Origin: an uncultured Collinsella sp.
Lineage (GTDB): Bacteria > Actinomycetota > Coriobacteriia > Coriobacteriales > Coriobacteriaceae
NCBI GenBank assembly: GCA_937995345.1
Contig: CALKKS010000014.1
Coordinates: 97,366-161,365, forward strand
DNA: 64,000 nt
Reading direction: 5' to 3'
Numbering within the stretch: the stretch's first letter is position 1; the number at the start of each line of letters is the position of its first letter. Made by a program: the position numbers and the translations under genes. This document shows positions 8,161 through 16,169 of this stretch, piece by piece. Under the pieces are notes generated by a model, which did not search any database, was not told where the DNA came from, and worked only from the letters and a program-made list of their open reading frames with translations.

Positions 8161-9510
8161 ATGGATACACCGTTGGGCTCCGTGCTCTATATCACCCTCG
8201 GGTGCGCCAAGAACGAGGTCGATACCGACCGTATGCGTTCGCTGCTGACCGCCGCGGGCTACGAGGAGGCATTCGATCCGCAGGATGCCGATATCGCCAT
8301 CGTCAATACGTGCTCGTTCCTTGCCTCTGCAACGTCCGAGAGCATCGAGACCACGCTCGAGCTTGCCAACGAGGTGCAGGACGGCGTACGTTCCTGCCCG
8401 ATCGTCATGTGCGGCTGCGTGCCGTCACGCTACGGTGACGATCTGCCCGACGAGCTGCCCGAGGTCGCGGCCTTTGTGAAGGCCGACGAGGAAGACGGCA
8501 TCGTGGCGGTCATCGATGACGTGCTGGGTGTTGAGCGCGAGATTGCCGCCTATATTCCGCAGGTCAAGCGTACCGTCGAGGGCGCTGTCGCCTATGTCAA
8601 GATCTCTGATGGCTGCAACCGCTTCTGTAGCTTCTGCATGATCCCTTATATCCGCGGTCGTTATCACTCGCGCAATGCCGAGAGCATTATCTCCGAGGTG
8701 CGCGACCTGGTCGCCGGTGGTGTGCGCGAGATCGTTCTTATCGGTCAGGACACGGGCATTTGGGGTACCGACTTTGCCGACGAGGACCTCGCCGAGGGTT
8801 CGCCGCGCAATCTGGCGCAGCTGCTGCAGGCCGTTGCTGAGGCGGTGCGTCCTCATAACGTGTGGGTCCGCGTACTCTACCTGCAGCCCGAGGGCATGAC
8901 CGATGAGCTTATCGAAACCATTCGCGATACGCCCGAGGTGCTGCCCTATATCGATATTCCCGTGCAGCACTGCGACGCGCGCATCCTCAAGGCCATGCGC
9001 CGCTCCGGTTCCCGTCATGAGCTCGAGGACCTGTTCCGCGACCTGCGCGAGCGTATCCCCGGTATCGTGATCCGCTCCACGGCTATGGTCGGCTTCCCGA
9101 CCGAGACTGACGACGAGTTCCGCGATCTTATCGACTTTATGGACACCGTCGGCTTTGACTACACGAGCGTCTTTGCCTACTCGCGTGAGGAGGGCAGCCT
9201 GGCCGCCAAGATGGATGGTCAGGTCGATGAAGAGGTTAAGCTCGAGCGCGCCCAGGAGGCTATGGATCTGGCCGAGTCGCTCGGCTTTGCCGCCACGGCG
9301 GCCCATGTGGGCGAACGCGCCCAGGTGATCGTCGACGGCATCGAGGAGACCGAGGACGGCGCTGAGCTCATCGGACATGCCTGGTTCCAGGCTCCCGATT
9401 CTGATGGTGCGGTGCATCTGGATGCCAGCGAGGCATCTGTGGGCGATATTCTGACGGTCGAGTTTACCGATAGCTTCTGCTACGAGCTTATCGGTCATGT
9501 TGTGGAGTAG
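8161..9510 (+). CDS. rimO: Ribosomal protein S12 methylthiotransferase RimO
   Basis: A radical-SAM enzyme that methylthiolates a conserved Asp of S12. The N-terminal UPF0004 domain begins ITLGCAKNEVDTDRM with further cluster cysteines in NTCSF and MCGCV. The radical-SAM motif is CNRFCSFC near residues 155-162, and a TRAM domain ends the protein (residues about 380-449). The 449-residue length fits the family. It is distinguished from MiaB (at 16170 in this window) by the ITLGCAKN opening. Confidence 0.96.
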   Translation: MDTPLGSVLYITLGCAKNEVDTDRMRSLLTAAGYEEAFDPQDADIAIVNTCSFLASATSESIETTLELANEVQDGVRSCPIVMCGCVPSRYGDDLPDELPEVAAFVKADEEDGIVAVIDDVLGVEREIAAYIPQVKRTVEGAVAYVKISDGCNRFCSFCMIPYIRGRYHSRNAESIISEVRDLVAGGVREIVLIGQDTGIWGTDFADEDLAEGSPRNLAQLLQAVAEAVRPHNVWVRVLYLQPEGMTDELIETIRDTPEVLPYIDIPVQHCDARILKAMRRSGSRHELEDLFRDLRERIPGIVIRSTAMVGFPTETDDEFRDLIDFMDTVGFDYTSVFAYSREEGSLAAKMDGQVDEEVKLERAQEAMDLAESLGFAATAAHVGERAQVIVDGIEETEDGAELIGHAWFQAPDSDGAVHLDASEASVGDILTVEFTDSFCYELIGHVVE

Positions 9511-9519
9511 GAGAGCGTC

Positions 9520-10158
9520 GTGGCTAACGAGAGCAATAAGGAACTGACGAGTGTTTGGACGCCCGCCAACATCGTGACGTGCGTGCGCATCGTCTTTATT
9601 CCGGTGTTCATGATCGTGTCGGCGCTGTCTCACACGAGCGTTGCTGGTACGGATTGGAGCACCTTCGACGGCCCGCTCGCCGCCGCCGCCTTTATTCTGT
9701 ACGTCATTCTGTCGTGCACAGATAAGGTTGATGGCTACCTGGCTCGTTCGCGCAACGAGATCACCGACTTTGGCAAGTTCTTGGATCCCATCGCCGATAA
9801 GTTGCTCGTGTTCTCGGCCCTGCTGCTGTTCTTGGACTTTGGTGCCGTAACCGTGTGGTCCGTGTTCATTATCCTGTTCCGAGAGCTACTGGTGAGCGCC
9901 CTGCGTATGGTCGCGAGTGCGGCCGGTGTGGTCGTTGCGGCCGATAAGCTCGGAAAGTACAAGACGGCGACTACGATGGTTTCCATCTGCGGTTATCTGT
10001 GCGTCTTTGCGATGGCCGGCTTGCACCTTGGCCCGGTGGCGCTGACGCTCGGCATCTACTCGGTGTCGCGCTTCCTGTACGCCGTTGCCGTTGTCCTGAC
10101 CGTTATCTCGGGCGCTCAGTACTTCTGGAACTGCCGCAAGATCGTCTTTTCGGTCTAG
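9520..10158 (+). CDS. pgsA: CDP-diacylglycerol-glycerol-3-phosphate 3-phosphatidyltransferase
   Basis: Makes phosphatidylglycerophosphate, the precursor of phosphatidylglycerol. It carries the full CDP-alcohol phosphotransferase signature D-x2-DG-x2-AR-x8-G-x3-D-x3-D starting at DKVDGYLARS (about residue 68). About six membrane segments are evident. The start is GTG 9 bases after rimO, preceded by GGAG. A second family member lies at 30468-31172 and may use another acceptor. Confidence 0.93.
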   Translation: MANESNKELTSVWTPANIVTCVRIVFIPVFMIVSALSHTSVAGTDWSTFDGPLAAAAFILYVILSCTDKVDGYLARSRNEITDFGKFLDPIADKLLVFSALLLFLDFGAVTVWSVFIILFRELLVSALRMVASAAGVVVAADKLGKYKTATTMVSICGYLCVFAMAGLHLGPVALTLGIYSVSRFLYAVAVVLTVISGAQYFWNCRKIVFSV

Positions 10159-10701
10159 GTGCTGGTAGGCATGACGGAATCATTTGAGCAGATTGCCGCG
10201 CACAATGAAGAGCTCTCACGCGATATTGTCGAGCGTGCAACCGTTCGTGGTGTGACGGTTTCGACGGCTGAATCTCTGACAGCGGGAATGATCGCTTCGA
10301 AGATTGCCGATATCCCGGGTGCCTCGGCGGTGCTGCGCGGCGGTGCGGTGACGTACTGCGACGAGATTAAGCATCGCGTACTCGGCGTTGAGCAAGAGAC
10401 GCTCGACCGCTATACCGCGGTGTCGTATCAGACGGCACGCGAGATGGCTGCCGGTTCGCTAGAGCTGTACCAGAGCGATATTGCCGTGAGCGCGACGGGC
10501 TATGCCGGCCCCGGTGGAGGCACCGAGGACGATCCGGCTGGCACTTTTTATATTGGCTGGGCGTATCGCTCGGCCGATGGGGGAGCGCCGATTGTGGACT
10601 CCATTCGTTGTCACTATGAGGGCGAACGTTCGTGTGTTCGTGCCCATGCGGTCGCGGAGGCATTGGGTCGCATTGTGTGCGTGCTTCATTCTATGGAATA
10701 G
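10159..10701 (+). CDS. pncC: CinA C-terminal domain protein, likely nicotinamide-nucleotide amidohydrolase
   Basis: A stand-alone CinA C-terminal domain (TAESLTAGMIASKIADIPGA near residue 35; SATGYAGPGGG near 113). The family deamidates NMN in pyridine-nucleotide salvage. The N-terminal MoCF-like half of full CinA is absent. GTG at 10159 abuts the pgsA stop; ATG at 10171 is an alternative start. The gene precedes recA, a common cinA-recA neighbourhood. Confidence 0.9.
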   Translation: MLVGMTESFEQIAAHNEELSRDIVERATVRGVTVSTAESLTAGMIASKIADIPGASAVLRGGAVTYCDEIKHRVLGVEQETLDRYTAVSYQTAREMAAGSLELYQSDIAVSATGYAGPGGGTEDDPAGTFYIGWAYRSADGGAPIVDSIRCHYEGERSCVRAHAVAEALGRIVCVLHSME

Positions 10702-10710
10702 ACGTGTTTT

Positions 10711-10733
10711 AAGGGGCCTCCGGGCCCCTTAAT
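10711..10733 (+). terminator. Terminator after the ftsK-pncC operon
   Basis: An 8-bp stem AAGGGGCC/GGCCCCTT with a four-base loop. The U tract is short, so termination may be partial. Confidence 0.65.
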
Positions 10734-10806
10734 TGTGGAGATAGGGACCTCTGGCGAATTTGCTCTTTGTGCAGGTAGTTGGCGTATTCTATCCCGTCAT
10801 GCCTTG

Positions 10807-10868
10807 TTTGGTTCGCCTGCGGTCAAGTTTTTGGTCAGTGTTTGGTCGGCGTTTGGTTGGGTTTTGGA
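10807..10868 (+). repeat. 11-bp-phased TTTGGT repeats upstream of recA
   Basis: TTTGGT or TTTGGA begins at 10807, 10830, 10841, 10852 and 10863; the last four are exactly 11 bp apart, one helical turn. A related two-unit array occurs on the minus strand at 56880-56896 upstream of another gene. Candidate activator or architectural-protein binding site, or an upstream element. Confidence 0.6.
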
Positions 10869-10899
10869 AAGGACTGCTGCATATGATTTATCTGAACGG

Positions 10900-10928
10900 T
10901 TGACCACGAACAGCCGTTCGTTTATTAT
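10900..10928 (+). promoter_or_regulatory. recA promoter with LexA operator in the spacer
   Basis: The -35 TTGACC (10900-10905) and -10 TATTAT (10923-10928) are separated by 17 bp. The spacer contains CGAACAGCCGTTCG (10907-10920), a perfect match to the Gram-positive LexA box core GAAC-N4-GTTC. Confidence 0.88.
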
Positions 10929-10958
10929 CGATGCAGATTGTTTAGAGGAGGGCTATTC

Positions 10959-12104
10959 ATGGCCAAGAATTCAGGTCCCGTACGTACCGTTCATGCTCGC
11001 ACGACGGGTAAAGAGCGCGATAAGATGATCGCCACCACCAAGGCCGAGATCGAGAAGAAATTCGGCCAGGGTTCCATCATGAGGTACGGCGACGGTGGTC
11101 CCGAGCTCGAGGTCGAGGCCATTCCCACGGGCGCCTTGGCCCTCGATGCCGCGTTGGGCATCGGCGGCGTGCCGCGCGGCCGTATCGTCGAGATTTACGG
11201 TCCCGAGTCCTCCGGTAAGACAACGCTTTCGCTCGAGATTTTGGCAGAGGCCCAGGCTATGGGCGGCGTCGTGGCATTTATTGATGCCGAGCATGCGCTC
11301 GATCCCACGTATGCCGCACGTATCGGCGTGGACATCGATGAGGTCCTCATTTCCCAGCCCGATACGGGCGAGCAGGCGCTCGAGATCGTCGACATGCTCG
11401 TGCGCTCTGGCGCCATCGACGCCATCGTCGTCGACTCTGTCGCCGCTTTGACCCCGCGTGCCGAGATCGAGGGCGAGATCGGCGATACTACGGTCGGCCT
11501 TCAAGCCCGTCTGATGAGCCAGGCGCTCCGTAAGCTCGCCGGCTCGCTCGCCAAATCTAAAACGACCTGCATCTTCATTAACCAGCTGCGCGAGAAGATC
11601 GGCGTCATGTTCGGCAACCCCGAGACTACGACGGGCGGCCGCGCCCTCAAGTTCTTCTCGTCGGTGCGCATCGATATTCGCCGCATCGACAGCATCAAGC
11701 TTAAGGACGAGGTCATCGGCAATCGTGTGCGTGCCAAGGTCGTTAAGAACAAGGTGGCCGCTCCGTTCCGCTCTGCCGAGTTCGACATCATGTACGGTAC
11801 GGGCATCTCCAAGGAGGGCTCGATTCTGGACATGGCCGTCGAGTGCGGTATCTGCAAAAAGATGGGCTCTTGGTTTGCTTACGGTGAGGACAAGCTCGGT
11901 AATGGTCGCGAGGCCGCTAAGGCATTCCTGCGCGAACACCCCGATTGTGCTGACGAGATCGAGCATAAGGTTCGCCTCGCCTGCGGCCTTGAATTCGATG
12001 ACGATGCTCCGTCCGAGGTCGAGCTGACCGATCGGCCCGAAACTGAGGAGTTCGATGAACTTTACGCCATCGACGGCTCCGCGATGCTCGATGACGACGA
12101 GTAG
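10959..12104 (+). CDS. recA: Recombinase RecA
   Basis: An ATP-dependent strand-exchange protein and SOS co-protease. Walker A GPESSGKTTL lies near residue 75, with FIDAEHALDP and the L2 segment GNPETTTGGRALKFF following. The start at 10959 (MAKNSGPVRT) follows GAGGAGGG and gives 381 residues; an in-frame ATG at 10938 lies upstream of the ribosome binding site. An Asp/Glu-rich tail ends the protein. A LexA box in the promoter places it under SOS control, and recX follows 11 bases downstream. Confidence 0.98.
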   Translation: MAKNSGPVRTVHARTTGKERDKMIATTKAEIEKKFGQGSIMRYGDGGPELEVEAIPTGALALDAALGIGGVPRGRIVEIYGPESSGKTTLSLEILAEAQAMGGVVAFIDAEHALDPTYAARIGVDIDEVLISQPDTGEQALEIVDMLVRSGAIDAIVVDSVAALTPRAEIEGEIGDTTVGLQARLMSQALRKLAGSLAKSKTTCIFINQLREKIGVMFGNPETTTGGRALKFFSSVRIDIRRIDSIKLKDEVIGNRVRAKVVKNKVAAPFRSAEFDIMYGTGISKEGSILDMAVECGICKKMGSWFAYGEDKLGNGREAAKAFLREHPDCADEIEHKVRLACGLEFDDDAPSEVELTDRPETEEFDELYAIDGSAMLDDDE

Positions 12105-12115
12105 CGGATGCCCTC

Positions 12116-12808
12116 ATGTCGTATACGGTGACCGAGGCCACGGTCGTCTTTCCCGATAAGAACGCGGCCTCCTCGTTCTCGAGTGGGTATGCATCAAAAA
12201 AGCCTTGTGCGCATATCGACTGTGAACTCGAGGGCGGTTTTGAACGATCCATCTGGATTCCTATTCGTGTCGCGCGCCTGTTCCTTAAAAACCGCCCCGA
12301 TCTTCCCTGCGATTGGGATGAGTTTCGCGAGGCGGTGCAGCTCATTGAGCGTAAATGCGCGCTTACCATGGTGACTGAGATGTTGTCGCGCCGCGACCAT
12401 GCCACAGGTGAGGTCCGTGACAAGCTGGCTCGTTACGGATTTCGACAGCCCGCAATTGATTTCGCCGTCCAGCGTGCCACTGAGTATCGCTTTTTAGATG
12501 AGAGCCGCTTTTGTTCGTACTTTATCGAGGAGCGCAAACGACGCGGCTGGGGACAGCGCAAGATCGAGACCGAGCTTAAGCGCCGTCATGTCGTACTCGA
12601 TGATATCCCCGGCTATCCCGAGGATTATTTTGCCGTGGAGGACGATTTGGCTCGCGCATCGGCTTTACTCGCGAAGCGTCGTGTTCCCGAGACGCGTGGA
12701 TTCGAAAAGCTCGTCCGGTTTTTGATGGGCAAGGGCTTTTCGTACCACATTGCCGCCGATGCCGTTAAGGCGCGTCTCGATGCCGAACGTGAGGAATGTG
12801 CAGTTTAG
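12116..12808 (+). CDS. recX: Regulatory protein RecX
   Basis: A RecX-family modulator of RecA filaments with tandem three-helix repeats: AREVRD-type segment LSRRDHATGEVRDKLARYGF near residue 90 and FIEERKRRGWGQRKIETELK near 140. The roughly 70-residue N-terminal extension is not typical and its role is unknown. It is co-transcribed with recA. Confidence 0.9.
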   Translation: MSYTVTEATVVFPDKNAASSFSSGYASKKPCAHIDCELEGGFERSIWIPIRVARLFLKNRPDLPCDWDEFREAVQLIERKCALTMVTEMLSRRDHATGEVRDKLARYGFRQPAIDFAVQRATEYRFLDESRFCSYFIEERKRRGWGQRKIETELKRRHVVLDDIPGYPEDYFAVEDDLARASALLAKRRVPETRGFEKLVRFLMGKGFSYHIAADAVKARLDAEREECAV

Positions 12809-12833
12809 ACACATGCTAGAAGCATGTGTTTTG
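12809..12833 (+). terminator. Terminator of recA-recX
   Basis: A 9-bp perfect stem ACACATGCT/AGCATGTGT with a 3-base loop, followed by TTTG. It starts directly at the recX stop. Confidence 0.8.
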
Positions 12834-12881
12834 CGTACCAGCCGTTCACCGTGTTTTAGACGCCGTACCGGGTCCATTTAT

Positions 12882-12910
12882 TTGACAGTTGTTGCGGTTC
12901 AACGTACGAT
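12882..12910 (+). promoter_or_regulatory. Promoter of the rny operon
   Basis: A consensus -35 TTGACA (12882-12887), a 17-bp spacer and -10 TACGAT (12905-12910). It lies about 165 bp ahead of the rny start, implying a long leader. Confidence 0.8.
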
Positions 12911-12939
12911 AAACAGTGTCATTTGCTTTGTGATATGTG

Positions 12940-13045
12940 CTCATCTTTGATGAGTTTGTTTATATGTTTATCTGTATCCGACCCGCATAAGCTGCGCCCA
13001 TATTACTCAAATGTCGCGAGCCGTTCGTAAGGACGGTTCGCTTTG
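12940..13045 (+). promoter_or_regulatory. Structured 5' leader of rny
   Basis: Two hairpins lie between the promoter and the rny start. CTCATC/GATGAG (12940-12954) is followed by TTTGTTT, and GCGAGCCGT/ACGGTTCGC (13016-13041, one wobble) is followed by TTTGTTG. Both look like weak intrinsic terminators and could attenuate rny. Confidence 0.5.
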
Positions 13046-13076
13046 TTGTGTAACGAATCCATAAAAAGGAGTGAGC

Positions 13077-14627
13077 ATGCCTATCATCGCAGCGCTCGTT
13101 GGCATCGTTTTGGGTGCCATCGCCGCCATTGCCTACATGCGCACCGCCAAGCAGGGTAGTCTTCACGAGGCCGACGAAAAGATCCAGTCGGCACATGCAC
13201 AGGCTGAGTCCCTAATCGGCGATGCAAAGCGCCAGGCCGAGACCCTCAAAAAAGAGGCTCTGCTCGAGGCTAAAGAGGAGATCATCAAGAACAAGCAGGC
13301 CGCCGAGGCCGAGGACAAGCAGCGTAAGAACGAGATCCGTACGCTCGAGAACCGTGTGATGCAGCGCGAGGAGTCCCTCGATCGCCGCAACGATGCCCTC
13401 GACAAGCGTGAGCACCAGCTTTCCAGCCAGGCCGGCCAGGTCGAGAAGCGCTCCCGCGAGCTTGAGGAGCTCTGCGCCAAGCAGACCTCCGAGCTCGAGC
13501 GTATCGCCGACCTGACCCGCGAGGACGCCCACAAGGAGCTGCTCGATAAGGTCCGCGGCGAGGTTACCCACGAGGCCGCCACGATTATCCGCGAGTCCGA
13601 GCAGCAGGTTCGCGCAGAGTGCCACAAGACCGCTCAGGAGATCCTCTCCCTGGCGATTCAGCGCTGCGCCGCCGACCACACCGCCGAGGTCACCGTTACC
13701 TCCGTGCATATTCCCTCTGACGATCTCAAGGGTCGCATCATCGGCCGCGAGGGTCGCAACATCCGCACCTTCGAGCAGGTTTCCGGCGTCAACCTCGTGA
13801 TCGACGACACGCCCGAGACCGTCGTGCTCTCGAGCTTCGACCCGGTCCGTCGCGAGACTGCCCGCGTTGCCCTTGAGAACCTCATTGCCGACGGCCGCAT
13901 TCACCCCGCCCGCATCGAGGAGATGTACCACAAGGCCGCCGATCTGGTTCAGCAGCGCGTGCGCGAGGCTGGCGAACAGGCTGCCTTCGATACCGGTATC
14001 CACGATCTGCACCCCGAGATCGTTAAGACCCTGGGTGCTCTACGCTACCGCACCTCGTTTGGTCAGAACGTGCTCCAGCATTCCCTCGAGGTTTCCGACC
14101 TGTGCGGAGTGATGGCTTCCGAGCTTGGCCTGGACGTTGTGACCGCCAAGCGTGCCGGCCTGCTGCACGATCTGGGCAAGGCTATCGACCATGACGTCGA
14201 GGGTCCGCATGCCGTTATCGGCGCCGAGCTCGCCCGTCGCTATGGCGAGAAGCCCGTTATCGTTCACGCTATCGAGGCTCACCACGCCGACGTCGACCCC
14301 AACACGGTGCTCGATGTTCTGGTCCAGGCTGCCGACGCCGTTTCTGCCTCTCGCCCCGGTGCCCGTCGCGAATCGGCCGAGAACTACATCAAGCGTCTCG
14401 AGAAGCTCGAGGAGATTGCCAACTCCCATGACGGCGTCGAGCGTACCTATGCCATGCAGGCTGGTCGCGAGGTCCACGTCATGGTTCAGCCGGACAAGAT
14501 TTCCGATGCTCAGTCCACGGTCTTGGCTCATGACATCGCCCATCAGATCGAGGAAGAGATGGAATATCCCGGTCAGGTGCGCGTTGTCGTGATTCGCGAG
14601 AGCCGCGCTGTCGATATCGCTAAATAA
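13077..14627 (+). CDS. rny: Ribonuclease Y
   Basis: A membrane-anchored endoribonuclease that starts decay of many mRNAs in bacteria lacking RNase E. It has an N-terminal membrane segment (IIAALVGIVLGAIAAIAYM), a long coiled coil (about 25-200), a KH domain (RIIGREGRNIRTFEQ near residue 222) and an HD domain (LLHDLGKAIDHD near 363). The ATG at 13077 follows AAAAGGAG; an in-frame GTG lies at 13071. The 516-residue length is typical. Confidence 0.96.
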   Translation: MPIIAALVGIVLGAIAAIAYMRTAKQGSLHEADEKIQSAHAQAESLIGDAKRQAETLKKEALLEAKEEIIKNKQAAEAEDKQRKNEIRTLENRVMQREESLDRRNDALDKREHQLSSQAGQVEKRSRELEELCAKQTSELERIADLTREDAHKELLDKVRGEVTHEAATIIRESEQQVRAECHKTAQEILSLAIQRCAADHTAEVTVTSVHIPSDDLKGRIIGREGRNIRTFEQVSGVNLVIDDTPETVVLSSFDPVRRETARVALENLIADGRIHPARIEEMYHKAADLVQQRVREAGEQAAFDTGIHDLHPEIVKTLGALRYRTSFGQNVLQHSLEVSDLCGVMASELGLDVVTAKRAGLLHDLGKAIDHDVEGPHAVIGAELARRYGEKPVIVHAIEAHHADVDPNTVLDVLVQAADAVSASRPGARRESAENYIKRLEKLEEIANSHDGVERTYAMQAGREVHVMVQPDKISDAQSTVLAHDIAHQIEEEMEYPGQVRVVVIRESRAVDIAK

Positions 14628-14628
14628 C

Positions 14629-15714
14629 ATGAACGACGCGAACGAGCTCATCTCATTTATCGCGTCGATGTCGGGGGAGGGCAACCTTCGCGTCGAGGAG
14701 AACCTTGGCGAGGGGTATGTCCGCCTCCGCGTTTCGGAGGCCGAGCGGCGCCAAGCAAAGCACGACATCCAGCATGTCGAGGATATTGTCATCGAAATGC
14801 TGCGGAACGCTCGTGATGCCGGCGCTGACAAGGTCTATCTCGCCACGACTAAGGAAGATGGCGTTCGTACGCTCGTCTTTCTGGACAACGGCTCGGGCGT
14901 TCCGCAGGATATGCAGGAACGCATCTTCGATGCCCGCGTTACCTCCAAGCTCGAGAGCATGAAGATGGACCGTTGGGGCGTTCACGGTCGAGGCATGGCA
15001 TTGTTCTCGATTAAGCAGAACACCGATGAGGCACGCGTTGTCGCGTCGGATGTTGACCTTGGCTCGGTCTTTAAGGTGAGCGTCGGTACCGACCGACTTG
15101 GCGAGCGCGCCGACCAGTCCAGCTGGCCTCAGGCCGTGAAGGACGAGGACGGCCACTATGTCTGCGCCCGTGGCCCTCACAACATCATTCGCGCCGCCTG
15201 TGAGTTTGCCCTCGAGGAGCTGCGCGCCTGTGATGTCTATCTGGGCTCTCCGTCCGAGATCGCCGCGACGCTGCATGCGCAGGCGTCCAGTCGTCTCGAT
15301 GCTTCTCGTCTTTTGTTTATCGATGACGAAGCCGAGCTTCCCGTGGTCGATCGTCTTGGTCTTGCTTCGGATGCGGAAGACTTTATCCGTATCTGTTCTG
15401 GTTTGGGCCTTGAGATGTCCGAGCGTACGGCGCATCGTATTTTGGCGGGCCAGATTAAGCCCGTTCGCAGTGTGACCGCACGCCTGCTACGTGAGCGCGA
15501 TTCGTCCTCACATGCGTCTGCTCCGGTCGATCTTGCCAAGGATCGTCGCGGACTGCGTATTGCCAAGGACGACATGGCGCAGTTCTCGCGAGCCGTGGAG
15601 CGCGACTTTAACGATCTTGCATCGCGGTACTATCTCAACCTTTGCGGCGACCCCAAGATTCGTGTTTCGCGTGATCGTATTACCGTGACGTTCGATCTTG
15701 CCAAAGAGGAATAG
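14629..15714 (+). CDS. GHKL-type ATPase-domain protein of unknown role
   Basis: A 361-residue soluble protein with a Bergerat ATP-binding fold: N-box IEMLRNARDAGADKVY (about residue 50), G1 box FLDNGSGVP (about 84) and RWGVHGRGMALFSIKQ (about 113-128). There is no His-phosphotransfer helix, receiver or transmembrane segment, so it is not an ordinary sensor kinase. The organisation is closer to MutL/Hsp90-type or other GHKL ATPases. Its ATG is one base after the rny stop with no clear ribosome binding site, so translation is probably coupled to rny. spoVS follows. The substrate and partner are unknown. Confidence 0.75.
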   Translation: MNDANELISFIASMSGEGNLRVEENLGEGYVRLRVSEAERRQAKHDIQHVEDIVIEMLRNARDAGADKVYLATTKEDGVRTLVFLDNGSGVPQDMQERIFDARVTSKLESMKMDRWGVHGRGMALFSIKQNTDEARVVASDVDLGSVFKVSVGTDRLGERADQSSWPQAVKDEDGHYVCARGPHNIIRAACEFALEELRACDVYLGSPSEIAATLHAQASSRLDASRLLFIDDEAELPVVDRLGLASDAEDFIRICSGLGLEMSERTAHRILAGQIKPVRSVTARLLRERDSSSHASAPVDLAKDRRGLRIAKDDMAQFSRAVERDFNDLASRYYLNLCGDPKIRVSRDRITVTFDLAKEE

Positions 15715-15788
15715 CATCTTTACCGAGTCCGTTCGGTACGATACAGTTATTGCAGTTAAAACGTACTTTTAAACGCAGGAGTTTCTTC

Positions 15789-16106
15789 ATGGATTGCCTG
15801 AAGGTATCAAGCAAATCGTCGCCCGCGTCCGTTGCCGGCGCCATTGCCGGCATGGTCAAAGATGGTGTTCCCGTCAACATTCAGTGCGTCGGCGCGGGCG
15901 CCGTCAACCAGGCCATTAAGGCTGTGGCCATTGCACGCGGATTTTTGATTCCGACCGGGTTTGATATTTCCTGCGCGCCGGTGTTCTCCGACATCCTCAT
16001 CAACGGGGAGTCGCGTACGGCCATCCGTCTTTCTATTTACGTTCATCAGATTAATCGAGCTGCTATGGATAACGTTGTGATGGACGACGTTAAGCCTGTG
16101 GCGTAG
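15789..16106 (+). CDS. spoVS: Stage V sporulation protein S (Alba-like)
   Basis: A 105-residue protein of the SpoVS family (KVSSKSSPASVAGAIAG, then GAGAVNQAIKAVAIARGF). The family has an Alba-like fold and is kept in many non-sporulating bacteria, where a nucleic-acid-binding role is suspected. The start at 15789 follows CGCAGGAG; an upstream in-frame start lacks support. Its place after rny and the GHKL gene may point to RNA metabolism, but that is inference. Confidence 0.92.
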   Translation: MDCLKVSSKSSPASVAGAIAGMVKDGVPVNIQCVGAGAVNQAIKAVAIARGFLIPTGFDISCAPVFSDILINGESRTAIRLSIYVHQINRAAMDNVVMDDVKPVA

Positions 16107-16169
16107 AGTGTTTACTCTTTGCCCGCACTCTTTGATTCCGCCTATTCCACCTCGTTAGGACTTATACAC

